A stretch of 25,047 nt of DNA from the NCBI GenBank assembly GCA_021029095.1, contig JAJOHG010000372.1, forward strand, positions 1 through 25,047. Direction: 5' to 3'. Under the pieces are notes generated by a model. The model made no database searches and was not told where the DNA came from. It saw nothing but the letters and a program-made list of their open reading frames with translations. Every line of letters starts with the position of its first letter. Positions within the stretch are counted from its first letter, which is position 1. The DNA comes from Phellopilus nigrolimitatus (taxonomy: Eukaryota > Basidiomycota > Agaricomycetes > Hymenochaetales > Hymenochaetaceae). Both the position numbers and the translations under genes were made by a program. Shown here piece after piece: positions 9,974 through 21,083 of the stretch.

Positions 9974-11930
9974 CTAATAGTGAGAACGATACGCTTTATG
10001 GTGAGCTCCAACCGCGAGTCCATCGACGGACACAAAGTTCGCCTCGTGCGAACGACGGATACGCAGGAAAGAGTGTGCGCAAAGGGTCTGGTGAAGGACG
10101 CTTTGCGGACTTAGGAACCGGTGACATGTAACATCAACGGCATGACCCAAAACGAAGCAAGAAGATGAGGACATACATCAGGAGGGCATCGCAAAGAAGA
10201 TCCTTTGAAAAGGGGAAAGCGATAAGAACGACGGTTCGGATAAGAGGTTTAAAGGAGTAGAAAGGGTAACACTTACAGAAGCGAAGAACTGGAACAGGAG
10301 GTTCACGACGGAGTAACCTATCAACATTTAAACAAACTTCTAAGATGCTACTCAATTACTAAGTCAGATTTGCTCACCGATGATGCATACGAAACAGAAC
10401 AGAGCTGGCCGGCAGGTGATACTCTGAATGAATACTGAATATACAGTAGCGATGCGAAAATACTCACAGTCCTTGCACAGGAGCGACATCGTTGTGGAGT
10501 TCGAGTGGCGAACTGGGCGCCTAACAATCAGCCATTGCGCTCAGTCGTATAATCACACGGAACCAAACTTACGATACGAAACAACTCTGGCAATGAAAAG
10601 CAAGAAAACACCTGGCGCACAGAATAAGAAAGAAAGAATATCAAATCAGTCTCGTTACACACGCTCGAGTCTGGGGCCAATGGACATCCGGACTCACAGG
10701 ATTCGCAGACAATCAGTACGACCAGACTGATCCACTCTATCTTCAGGCGATACACGTAGAGACATCCTACGTGATACAGGCCTATGTCCAATGCTAAAGT
10801 TGATCATTCGATCGTATCCAGAGCGAGTAATGGGGTATAATTAGCTTCTGCGATTTACGCATCCAAGATCAATCGGACTATTATCAGAAAGACGCACTAA
10901 CTTGAACTTCTATTAATGTATAACGCAGTGTTGACGAAAGAACCGAGTATGGAAATCTGACCGTCAAGATATTGGATGTCTATGATTAATCCATGGCCAC
11001 ATATTCTCCAACTATAAACTCACTATCGTCAACGTAAGGAGTAGAATGAGCATAGTTCTGCTGCGATCGTACGCAGCGTACACTCTTAAGAAAAGAGTGC
11101 CTAGAAGTACCCGGATTAGTATGCTAGATCAAACAATATGACATCCTCGTGCAGGGAACTCACACTCAGCGATAATCGCTCCGAGAAGCGCAATACCCGC
11201 TACAAAAAAATGTGCCGGGCGACATAACTTCGGACCAGGATAACTAGATCAGTCGCCAACGCACATGATTTATAATTCAGACACGCACGTCCTGATCCGG
11301 GTTGAACAACAAAACTGTAAGAAGACGCCGCCAGCATTCAAGATTACAGAAATTGACTTGAGATCAGCATTCGAGGGAAGAGACTAGACAGGTGAGATAA
11401 ATGTGAAAAGTGCACACGCACAATACGTTGCAGAGGTGACCGTGATAAAGGGAAGGTAGCGGTTGAGCAAGAATGGAAGTTGACGGCAGGGTGCTTTCCT
11501 CCAGCGCCAGATGTAGTGAACCTACCAGCGGATTGACAACACAAAGCTAAGCTTCGAGATGTATATAGCGGAAGGCCAGACCGATAGTCGACCCAGCCCA
11601 CACACCTCGTCGCCGAAGGTTATAATATAATCATAGATCTTAAAGATAGTCAGTATCAGTCTTGGGTTTTCAACTTAACATGCGCACCTGGAGAGTGAAC
11701 GTCGCAACTGCAAAGAAATTACGGCTTTCGTTGCTTAAGGAGACAAATGAAATACTGACGGATAGCGTACTGAGAAGCCCATGTCAGAATGGGGCGGGAG
11801 GAAGTGGGATAAACGGAAATAAATCGCAAAGGACGTTATATACAAAACTCACTCGCACAAGATTTGCGTCTTTAATGACCCCACTGAGATTGCTGGAAAA
11901 GGAGTCGGATGCAGCAAGCCATAGAAGCAT
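9974..11930 (-). CDS. DUF6533-type seven-helix membrane protein
   Basis: A polytopic protein of the Agaricomycete DUF6533 family, whose members look receptor-like but have no established ligand. I assemble 16 in-phase exons (11930-11853, 11769-11745, 11707-11688, 11638-11606, 11521-11427, 11314-11285, 11243-11164, 11100-11024, 10956-10902, 10793-10698, 10611-10573, 10512-10468, 10434-10378, 10317-10277, 10202-10177, 10109-9974), giving about 310 aa. Family marks in order: IYDYIITFGDEVHYIW and LLNRYLPFITV near the N-terminus; LCRPAHFFVAGIALLG; LFLRVYAAYDRSR after helix 3; WISLVVLIVCESCVFLLFIA; CRPALFCFVCIIGYSVVNLL; and the C-terminal IPQSVLHQTLCAHSFLRIRR. Two steps are weak: one implied intron is only 33 nt (10467-10435) and one is 108 nt (10901-10794). 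The start at 11930 is the first in-frame ATG of the first exon. A TATAAAG on the minus strand lies about 100 nt upstream (12035-12029). Confidence 0.8.
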
Positions 11931-14288
11931 AGTGAACAAGCAGATGACAGAAAAGTATCGTCAAGTGAAGGAGAAGAAAATCCTCAGCACTAGCACGGAC
12001 ACTGCATGATCTCCAATTCGAACACAATCTTTATAGACAAACAAGATCGGGCGGCTGTACTCACTCGTAGCCTGGCTTGCGATGACGGAAAAAGAAAACA
12101 AAGGCATCCAGTGATCATCAACCAGAAGCTGGAGGCAAGAGCTCGAATCGGTGGCATGGCTTCATATCTAATTTCCGTAGCACGGACTGTTCAGTTGAGT
12201 TCTATGAGACTTGTTGATCAGTAAGTCGCGCAAGCAACGCCTCCTAAATCAGATGCGAAGATCGTCTTCAGACATGCACGTGTAGTATTTGTCGTCCGAA
12301 AGATGCGCAGACGAGCGCCTGTTAGTAGGCTCACTTCGTTGGCCAGTGAAAAAGAAGAAAACGGAAATCAAGCAGCGTTGCGGGAAACAGAGGTTCAAAC
12401 AAGCACAATCGCAGAAGGTCGATGGTCACGATGACTTGATTGATGTTTTTCTTGTTCAATTTTCTTTTCACCCCAGGATAGGTCCGTAAGATGTTTACTT
12501 CCTAGAAGAGAAAGTGTTTCGAAAGCACGAGCGAGTACTAGATATCCCCGACCACAACATCAAGAAGTCGCGGCTGCCTTTTCAACTTACTTCTCGTCAG
12601 ATGACATCAGAAATCCGATGTGCTCGTTTTGCGTCTTCTGAAAGAGATTTGTACGCAAACCCGCCGCGGCTCGTTCTGGGGGATTGGCTGGTCGTCAGCA
12701 CGAGCATCGCCTGTTGAACTGATCCATAGATCCATGGACATGATGGAAGGTCAAAGTAAACACTACAGGGCCTTGCCGGCCCGCTTTTACCGCGTGGCTG
12801 TGCAAACATTCAAACTTAAAATTCTCAACTGCTCGGAATTCAAACGAATAGATCTTCGTTATTGCAGAAAACCGATCTGACCGAACAACATGCTTTCATC
12901 TGTGCGCTTTCTGGTCGCTGAAGTAGACTGTCAGGAAGTCTGCTATTGATTATCGGGGTCTCCTCAGTTCCTTCAAGTTAGCGAGTTTATCGGCTTTACA
13001 CCACGAGCTCAATACGCTACCCTAGCGGTCCCCTTGTGCTTATGGTTCTTGCGTTCGTCCGCAACACATGTCTCTAACTATTAAGCGATGTGGAGTCGGT
13101 TTTGGAGGACTCGGGCTCTAGGTTTCTCTGAATGGATGGAATAAAACGAGCTAAGGCCACGCTGTCGCCTCCGCTTATTTCTGTGTTCAAACACCTCGTA
13201 GGGTCCTCGATAGTGGAATGCATATGTATGTGGCTTCTCCAATTCAATAATGGGGAATTGCATCCTGACTTGTACATAAAAGAAGATTAATAGTTGACTG
13301 TTTTTTGAGTAAAAACTTCATGAGGAGAGAACCATACCGATGCTTCGCAATCACGTCCACAGGGTACCCACCCATTCACTCCCGGACCAACAATGCGCAA
13401 AACCAGCTCTCCCGTGCTTCCCGGTTTCCTCTCGCGACCGACCGCTTCCGTCCATTCTAACTGTTTTACCGCTCGGTTAGGGCTGCGGACTAACTAGGTG
13501 GGCACGGCCGTCGGACGCCCTTAGTCGGCATACCTCTAATCATCCTATTGTATAGACGATGGCTACTGAATGCAAGCTTCTAGACCTCACTTCCTCTCCT
13601 GAAGAAGGGCAAGGGCAAGATAGAGCTCGCAACGTTTGTACGCCGCGCAATGCTGCCGAGGATAGACCTATCTCGCCGATGGCCCCCAATGCAGCCCATT
13701 TCGGCAGCTTCCTTCCTCGTATCGCCAGTGCTCAGGTCTCACATTGAAGCGATCTGCAATTATCAGGGCTGCTGCCGCAGATGACTACATGGTCACGGGA
13801 GAACGAATTTCCCCTTCTCTCGCTCTAGAGTGTTTTTACTCCCGCCACTCTGTGATGCCTTTCTGCTACCGTAAAGACTTGCCTGAAAATATACGTCTAT
13901 CTCTGTAAAGGCTTGCACTTTCTGACATTGGCAATTCCAAATGAATTAGATGCCACGGCCCAATTCAACATGGAAAGTATTTTCACAATAATTACGACAA
14001 ACTTTTCGCTATTTGGTCACCTTCGCGAGCTTTGCCGTCGTCGTCCTGGTTCGCTGCGGGTTGCGTGATATCGAATTCAAATTAGAATTTAAATGTGAAA
14101 AATTACAGCTTACCAATCACCGATTTACATTCACAGAAGGAGCGGACCGCGCGGGTACGGTCGCGCGGTGCGTCGGGCCGGGCAAATGCTCCCTTCTCTC
14201 GGACTCCGACAGAATATAAGCACGGCGCGTCTCCGCATGACATACTTATTCCTCCTACTCCTCCTCGATACCAGCCTCATCGAAAATT
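11931..14288. other. Gene-poor region, unresolved
   Basis: About 2.3 kb without a gene I can defend. Open frames on both strands (for example plus 12006-12224, minus 13081-13263 and plus 13559-13747) are short, lack family motifs and do not chain through good splice sites. Base composition is mixed. The right end carries the promoter of the aldolase gene. Confidence 0.4.
14215..14220 (+). promoter_or_regulatory. TATA box of the aldolase gene
   Basis: TATAAG about 70 nt before the start codon, followed by a pyrimidine-rich leader (ttattcctcctactcctcct), a common fungal core-promoter arrangement. The call rests on position and consensus only. Confidence 0.5.
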
Positions 14289-15568
14289 ATGGCTCCTAAT
14301 GGTACCAACGGAAATCACCATCTTGTGCGCGGTCTCAAGGCCGGCATATACGCCCCTATCCCGACATTCTTCCTCCCCGACAATGAGGAGCTCGGTACGC
14401 TGAAATTTACACCAGAAATGTATGCTACAAGCTGTTGACAATTGTGCGCAGATCTGCCGTCGTTCGAGGGACACGTCGTGCGTGTCGCCAAGGCTGGCGT
14501 TTGGCCTCTCCTCAGCGGCTCCATGGGCGAAGCCCATCACCTTTCCCACTCCGAGCGCAGCGCCTTAATTAGAGCTGCTCGCAAAGCCCTTGACGCTTCC
14601 GGGCTCACTGATGTGCCGGTCATCGCCGGCGTAGGTGCAGGCGCGACGCGCGAGGTCATCGAGCTCTCGCGAGAGGCGGCGGAGGCCGGCGCGGACGCGA
14701 CTATCGCAATACTTAGCGGGTACTATGCGGGCGCGCTCGCGAGCGACCGCAAGGCGCTGAAGGCATTCTGGACGGAGGTCGCAGAGAAAAGCCCGCTACC
14801 AGTCATAATTTACAACTGTAAGTTGTCGCACACCCGTTTAGTCTGCCTTCCTTCGGTCTAATCGCGTCTCTACAGACCCCGGCGCCGCTGGCGGAATCGA
14901 TCTAGACTCTGAACTTATCACAGAGCTGGCCAGTGAGAGCCCGAATCTCGCGGGCGTCAAGCTAACGTGGGTGCCCGCTCGAAGCTATTGCATGCTGCTC
15001 GTGATTCTAATTCCCCCGCCCCTCCAGATGCGGCAATGTCGGAAAGCTCACGCGCGTTTGTGCTACCGTTTCCGAGGCATCTTTTGCTGATCAGTTCCCG
15101 CGCAAGAACGCGGCCTTCCCCTTCCTCGTCCTCGGCGGCTTTGTCGACTTCCTCCTCCCTTCGGCCTTCGTAAATGCCCACGGTGCCATCACGGGACTCG
15201 GAAATGTCGCTCCCGTGCGTCTTGCTAATATTATTGCACTTTATTTTTTTCTCTTCTTTGCGCTCACTATTTTTACTCAGTACACTCTCGCGAAGCTTTA
15301 CACGCTCAGCGAAGCTGCACTTGCTGACCCGTCGGTGCTTCCGGAGGCACGACGACTGCAGGCCATCGCCTCCCGCGCAGACGCAACGATCGCCAAGGCC
15401 GGTGTCGCGGGTACGAAATTCCTCCTCGAGAAACTGTACGGCTATGGCGGCGCTCCGCGACGGCCGCTGCGCGCCATCGACACTGGCGCGGGTGAGAAGC
15501 TCTTCGCGCACCCTGACACACGCGCACTTGTCGCCGTTGAACGCGAGCTCAGCGGAAAGAGCCAATGA
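14289..15568 (+). CDS. DHDPS/NAL-superfamily class I aldolase
   Basis: A pyruvate-type aldolase with a (beta/alpha)8 barrel. Fungi make lysine by the aminoadipate route, so a true dihydrodipicolinate synthase role is unlikely. 4-hydroxy-2-oxoglutarate aldolase or the L-threo-3-deoxy-hexulosonate aldolase of the fungal D-galacturonate pathway fit better. Five exons join in phase (14289-14394, 14452-14817, 14876-14966, 15028-15214, 15281-15568), giving 345 aa, slightly longer than bacterial members. Key residues: GSMGE at about 58-62 (the GxxGE carboxylate-binding motif), catalytic Tyr about 156 in VIIYNYPG, and Schiff-base Lys about 186 in NLAGVKLTCGN. The coding part is GC-rich and codon-regular compared with the flanks. 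No targeting peptide is obvious (MAPNGTNGNHHLVRGLKAG), which suggests a cytosolic enzyme. Substrate is not fixed by sequence. Confidence 0.92.
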
Positions 15569-16542
15569 GCGTCTCCAGCGCGGCCGTTCTTTACGCGCCC
15601 ATAAATATATTTGAGAGCTAGAGCACGCTGTAGAGCGAAGGCGAGGGAGTGGCGCCCGGACTTGGCACTCGAACTATCGATGAATCGCGGTGACGTCGAC
15701 GCTGCCGCGTTCGGTGGGGTGGAAGCGGGTCAGACTGAGCTACAAATTAATTCAAACATTGTACTATTTTATTTCGGACCTCCTGTGAAGGCATACATGT
15801 AACATCTCGAGGATCTGTTCCGGATCCTAAATACATCGCATCAGCTGGGGTCTCGCCGGACCGGAGACTGAAGTATTGAATACTCTTATCGGGCTCGCGA
15901 CATAAAGCGCGTATGCTATCGAAACCGTGACCACGGCTCACCAGTCAAGTGAGATTGCAACAGCTCGTCATGAGCACACCGGCCAAGACAAGGCAGTGTA
16001 CTTCGGGGCCAAGATATTTCTGAGCGCGTCATGCGTGCACGTTCACGTGAAGAGTCCCAGGGTGACAGTCGGCAGCAGGCAGCAGGCATAGAAGGAAGAG
16101 GTAATTCCGTTTTCATCGGAAGCCGTACTATACGACAAGCGGAGGCGGATATACCCAGGGAATCACAGTAGACTAGCAATACAGAAGTGTTTTTTTTTTT
16201 TCGATTCTAGATTTGGCGGCAGCCCCTCCTTTTTGGGTGCATAGTCAGCCACTAAGCCACAAGTTTGTACTTACATAAGTGATTTGCCACCGGTGAGAAA
16301 GCGGACCGGGATGATAATACAATTTCAAACCAACACGCGGTATATCTCCACCAAAGGAAGACATAAGTACATAAAAACGTTCACATATTTGGTTTTGCTA
16401 AGTTCTACACTCAGAGGAATGAGGTATTCCACCAACGAAGTTGCTCTAATTTTACATGAGCGATTGGAGTAAGACCGCAACCCGCCGGCTGACCAAAATG
16501 TATAAACAAGCCCATAGCTCACCAATACAGACAACTATAATT
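15569..16542. other. Intergenic, aldolase 3' flank to U6 copy 1
   Basis: No supported gene. It holds the aldolase 3' UTR, a run of about 13 T at 16189-16201 and, just before the U6 gene, the conserved upstream block at 16482-16506. Short open frames here look like chance. Confidence 0.45.
16482..16506 (+). promoter_or_regulatory. Candidate U6 promoter element (copy 1)
   Basis: The 25-nt block CCGCCGGC then TGACCAAAATGTATAAA begins 61 nt before the U6 start, exactly as the matching block does at the other U6 gene. The last part (GTATAAA) is TATA-like, 42-43 nt upstream of the RNA, somewhat farther than the TATA box of budding-yeast U6. Conservation against a diverged spacer is the evidence for function. 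Confidence 0.6.
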
Positions 16543-16566
16543 GTCCCCTTCGGGGTGACATACGAA

Positions 16567-16597
<31 letters not shown>

Positions 16598-16670
16598 GGC
16601 CCCTGCACAAGGATGACACGCTTTTCAGAGTGGAATGCACTTCGGTGCACAATATTTATTGCTTCATTTT
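16543..16670 (+). ncRNA. U6: U6 spliceosomal snRNA, copy 1
   Basis: Same RNA as copy 2 at 7401-7270 (opposite strand): 5' stem-loop with UUCG loop, ACAGAGA box, AGC triad and the GGAUGACACGC core, with no intron. The 3' part beyond the internal TTTT (16622-16625) is also shared. It contains a hairpin GCAC UUCG GUGC, here with the very stable cUUCGg loop, then AAUAUUUAUUGC. The terminator is weaker than in copy 2 (TTTT at 16667-16670), so the exact 3' end is uncertain. As in yeast, the internal TTTT apparently must be read through. Confidence 0.95.
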
Positions 16671-17002
16671 GCTCTGAGCCTCGAGATCTTCATGCTTTGT
16701 ATCCTTTTATACCTCAGAAATATCTGATGTTTTTCAATAGTTCAGCTGCACTCTTGATAGACGATTCTGAAGGCGCCAATAAATATTATGCATTGTAAAA
16801 ATACAGTAAGTGTAAGGTTGCTTGACAAAATACATGTCGTTCATGATGGTCATCTAGACGAAAAAAGAGCTGGACTATGATTCTTCTACTAGACTCGAGA
16901 AAAATTGGTCGAAAGCGGGAAAGAGCATATGCGCGCGTTCAAGCGGGCGCTCTTCACCCTCGGCACTACTCAGGCAAGGTGCCACACCCCTCAGACCCGT
17001 GC
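16671..17002. other. Intergenic between U6 copy 1 and PQ-loop gene
   Basis: AT-rich DNA with the 3' end of the minus-strand PQ-loop gene at its right border. No motif or gene seen. A downstream B-box, as used by budding-yeast U6, is not evident. Confidence 0.4.
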
Positions 17003-19058
17003 TCAACGTCGCACGTCTGAGCCCAGAAGTGCCTGCTCCTCCTCCTGCAGCACTGAGGCACTGCGGCTGCGTGTATACGCTGGAACGCGCGCGCCGGATA
17101 GCGAACGGCCGTGAGCGGACGGAGCGTGCACATGGGTGCTGCCCTGTTTGGGGAGGTGTGCATGCGAGCCTGCGCGAGAGCGCGAGTACGGTGGGCGACG
17201 GCGGTCGTGGCCAGGTCTCGGGCGGTAAATTAGAGATTGCGCGACGATAGTCACGTCGAAGAGGAGCGTGCCACCCGAGCCAAGAAGGTATCTACATATG
17301 AAAACGTGTCAGACATGAATGGATTGAAGTACCAGTGAGACTCACGGTATACTTTCCAGTATGAACGCGGTGGAAGCGGGCTGAGGTTGGAACATCATTG
17401 GCGATGTCAGAATGGAAAGGACATAGAACGTGTTGCCCAGAAATGCGAAGATGAAAAGATACATCGAGAGGCCTTCGACGCTCTTGCGAACGAACTGCGG
17501 AATAAACAAACAAATGAATTAGTGGTTCTTCTTCTACTCGAAGATGGCGCGTAAGAAATCGCACGCACGTTCTTCCAGATCTGAGGTAACCGCGAAGTCA
17601 AATAGAGCGTCGTGCACATCCATGCAAAGATGCGACCAATGACACGTTCTGACGAAGGTTCTAGTGGCGGTTCGGATTCTGCTATTTGTTGAGACAGCGA
17701 CTCAGTGACGGCAGAAAAGTGGACCGCTTCAAGAGATCCTTCTGAGTTTATCCCGTCTGAACCGGAATTCAAGTCAAGATGTATAGTCTGAGCAACGATC
17801 TCCTTCGAAAGCACAACTCCTCTTGCATTCAAAGGTGATGCGATATCGAGACCTTGTTTCGGCCCAGATAGCGTTCCTATTCCGAATAAAGCCCATGCAC
17901 CCAGGAAAACAAGTCCGACGTTGCGATGACTGGCCCGTGAACTCCTTCGATCTGCCGTACCACCCTTTGACACAGTCCGACTTCGCAACCCGCCCTGTCC
18001 TTCCAAATCCTCATCATCCGACGGAGACTCCACGATCTGCCGCTGCCGTGGTCGACCCCGAGCAGCGGCGGCGCCTTCCACCTGACCTCCATCCACTCCG
18101 TCACCGAACTCTGCATCGGAGCTCGACGGTATCAATGACGAGCGCATCGTGATAATCGGCGACAACGACGCGCGTGCACTGGCCCCACTCCTCGTCTGGC
18201 TCGCGCTTCCGCCTCGACCGCCATGCCGCTCCTGGCTCCACGACACGCGTTTCCGACCGCCTTCTGAGTGAAAGCTATCGGCAAGCGCTGCGAGCGCGTC
18301 CTCATCTACCTCATCCTCCGCCTCCTCCGCCTCGCTTCGCGTGATGCTTGTACTTCGTCTACGGTGCGCAGGCAGCTGCGATCTATCGACTGGACTCTTT
18401 GCGTGCCCGTGAAGCTCCTCCTCTGAGGCAGCCAAGGCAGCAGCGATGGCTACGTTCGCGGCGGCATTAGAGAGCTCGCGATAATGATGCTCGTGCTCCG
18501 ACGAAAATCTCCTTCCATAAGAGCTGTATCGCTGGGACGGCGAAGACTCCAGAAGTCCCGGGGACGGCGTCGGCGTCAACGATCCATAATAGAAGTATTG
18601 GCTGAATAGCATAAAATCCACCGAGACGAAGTACGTGGCGAGGATTGTCTAAATTCATTCGATATATAAGGACTCTGACGGGTCAGCGTTAATCAGAGCT
18701 CACCTGGAACGGGAGCTGATGAGTGAGGAGACATCCTATGAGATTGGTGATGTCGCCTTAGAGAAGCACAATGACATGTTAATTCAATGATCTTCATGAA
18801 GTAGCTGCGCGCGACTGCAGAACGCACCGAGGAGCCAGTTGAAAAGAAACGGTAACGCAAGGCCGTCACACGATTGTCTTCTCACATTTTCGAGGACTTG
18901 CCTGTGCCACGAACGATGAGCAAAGCTCGCGCCAATCATTCGCAAGAGGCGTGCTCGAAGGCGCAATGCAAGTGATAAATTACTTACGGGAATTGTGCTC
19001 CCAGCCAGCAGCCTATGGAAGCCCATCCCAAGAGATCGCTGACAGTGCCAGAGCCCAT
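17003..19058 (-). CDS. PQ-loop transporter, vacuolar Ypq/PQLC2-like
   Basis: Likely a vacuolar (lysosome-like) cationic amino acid exporter of the Ypq1-3/PQLC2 family. Six exons join in phase (19058-18988, 18901-18828, 18756-18704, 18648-17569, 17494-17346, 17291-17003), giving 571 aa. First PQ-loop repeat: FPQ at about 23-25 in GCWLGAQFPQVLENVRRQS, followed by LPFLFNWLLGDITNLIG. Second repeat: LPQIWKN at about 420-426 continuing FVRKSVEGLSMYLFIFAFLG. Between them lies a long hydrophilic insert (about aa 90-305), rich in Ser, Arg and acidic residues with several Ser-Asp/Glu stretches, then a helix near 309-326. The tail after the last helix is Arg/Ser-rich and ends in an acidic dileucine-like EEEQALLGSD, a plausible vacuolar sorting signal (inference). 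The start is the first ATG in frame with the first helix. Confidence 0.88.
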
Positions 19059-19428
19059 TGTGCTCGTCGTTGAGAACGACGAGAACGGCGACGTTGACTT
19101 AAGGAGCTTGTTCGCGACCCCCGGTGCACACGACCACTCATCGTCGGCAATGTCCGGTTTGGGCGCCGGGCCCAGCACAAAAGCGTACGGTTCTCTTCAT
19201 CCTGCAGTTTCATCATCATGCTTTCCGAAACGCCAGATTCCTTCCGTGCGGTCAGTACGCACATTGACAACTTCATATGCATTGTACATTTAAATGTCAT
19301 TACATGACCCTTACTTCATAGAAATCTAAGGTAATCAAGAGCAGTATCGAGCAATCCAATCATCGAGTAACCTTGTTTGACAAGGCAGCGCGTTTTGAAG
19401 AAATAATTACCTGGCCAATTCTCGGGTT
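19059..19428. other. Intergenic between PQ-loop start and Pus4 stop
   Basis: Presumed promoter of the PQ-loop gene and 3' UTR of the pseudouridine synthase gene, both on the minus strand. A plus-strand frame runs through but is antisense shadow. No other feature seen. Confidence 0.4.
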
Positions 19429-20854
19429 CTATTTTTCTGGCACCCCTCCGACAATTTCGATTTTCTCCATGACCTCGCGCTCCCACTCGCGCCAACCGTC
19501 CGCATCTGGTTCCTCGTTTCTTCCATCCTCGAGTGCGCGTGCAAAGATTTCCCACGGAACGCACTCCTTTTCCTCTTGCTCCTCTTTCTTTTCTTCAGCT
19601 ATTTCGTCGGACTCACCGACATTCTCCTTTGAGATCTCTGCACTTGCAGAAACGGAGTCCGAAGCTATGACAGGTGTGGTCGTGTTGGATGATGGCCCGA
19701 GAGCAAAGCGGCCCTGGCGCGAGCGGGTGAGGGTGACGACGTGTGCCGCGGACCCTAGCGCGTGTCCAAGGTCGTGCGCAATGCTCCGGACGTACGTCCC
19801 GCCAGACACGCGCATAGTCAGCACAAACGCAGGGGGAACGTCCAAAACGCCCGCATCGGCACTGTCGCCAATCGCGACGCCTTCCACAGCTTTGCTACTA
19901 GCCGGTAAATCCTCAGGCTCGTCCCGGATCACCGCGTCCGCCGGGATCTCCACGCCTCGCAGCGCCTTCTCCATCTTCTCCCTCTCCTCGTCTGAGAATT
20001 TCTTCTCTGGGAAGCGGTAAGTATGTTCAGATGCGGGGATCCAGTGCGTGAGCTCGAGGGAATGCACGGTGACGGCACGCCGCTCGATCGGCCGAGGAAG
20101 AGGCGTACCCGAGCGTGCATACTCGTAAAGCGGCTTGCCATTCATTTTTAGTGCAGAAAAACTAGTTGTTTATCGAGATATTAATAACGGGAAAATGTAA
20201 CTTCGAGGATAAAACGCACATTGGTGGCGTCTGTTGGATTTGTCCGCGGAATTGTTCGAGAGCCGCTTCGACCTTTTCCCGAGTAACCTGGCGCCATGGC
20301 GCTACGCGAACCTGCATACCTTCACTGTCATACGTGTCGGTTTCGCAGCCCAGAAGACACGTCGTCCTGTATTCCTTAAAACGTTTCATATAAAACGGAA
20401 AGAGGGTTCACTGCATATTCGACTACGCACCTTGACGCAGTCTAAGAATTCACCCAGTTTCTTCGTTCCTTTCCCAACCCCAACAACTAGTAGCACACCA
20501 GTTCAGCCTTCAATCCGAAAATTTGCTCGCATAATTACCAAGAACTCCGTCTGCTAACGGGTCCAGTGTCCCTCCCTGGCCAATTTTCGCCTCGAAGTCT
20601 CTGCCTTTTCCCTTCCTTCTCTTTCCTTTCCCTCTATCCTTCCCCCTTTCCCCGTCTTCACCCGCGTCATCATCTTTACTCTTCGTGTACAGCTTCTCCG
20701 CGTTGATCGAGGCATATTTAGAGTCGATAAAAAGACGCGAAGCAGAGACGAGGCGCTTAAGATCGTTAATGACCGACATGGAGGACGGTCCGGACGGCTT
20801 GCTGATTCCAAAAAGCGCGGAAATTGGCAGCTGAGGGAGAGTAACCTTGGGCAT
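19429..20854 (-). CDS. PUS4: tRNA pseudouridine synthase, TruB/Pus4 family
   Basis: Makes pseudouridine 55 in the T-loop of tRNAs; the yeast counterpart works in nucleus and mitochondria. Four exons join in phase (20854-20539, 20486-20431, 20374-20220, 20161-19429), giving 419 aa. The N-terminus MPKVTLPQLPISALFGISKP carries the TruB motif I (KPSGPSS). The catalytic block is KIGQGGTLDPLADGVL ending at about aa 105, with Asp in GTLDPLA, and continues VVGVGKGTKKLGEFLDCVKEY. Later motifs are YRTTCLLGCETDTYDSEG, QTPPIFSALKMNGKPLYEYA and RVSGGTYVRSIAHDLG. A Lys/Glu/Gly-rich insert (about aa 60-85) sits before the catalytic block, and the C-terminal tail holds Ser/Glu-rich linkers, both common in eukaryotic family members. 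The large plus-strand open frame across 19373-20020 is its shadow. Confidence 0.93.
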
Positions 20855-21083
20855 TTTTCATAAGGTTGGCGGACAGTCGAAGGAAAGTGAAAAAATGCCG
20901 AAGAAACGCACGATTGGTCGATGAGCAGTGAACGTGACAAATGCGAATGACAAATATTCGTCGCGACGCGTCACACTCTGATTTCAGGAACAAGTCGACT
21001 CACCTTTCCAGCGCTTCAGCATGGCCATCTCTAAACTGGCCACTGAGAAAAACCCAGTCACGTTCTGAGCTGGAAAGTTCAGT

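Noticed and set aside
11662..12009. Plus-strand open frame of 115 codons
   Set aside because: It is antisense to the first exons of the DUF6533 gene, shows no family motif, and the minus-strand exons join in phase.
14957..15565. Minus-strand open frame of 202 codons
   Set aside because: Antisense to the last exons of the aldolase; the catalytic Lys region on the plus strand is unambiguous.
19373..20020. Plus-strand open frame of 215 codons, Ser-rich
   Set aside because: Exact antisense of the last exon of the TruB/Pus4 gene; the Ser-richness mirrors the other strand's codons.
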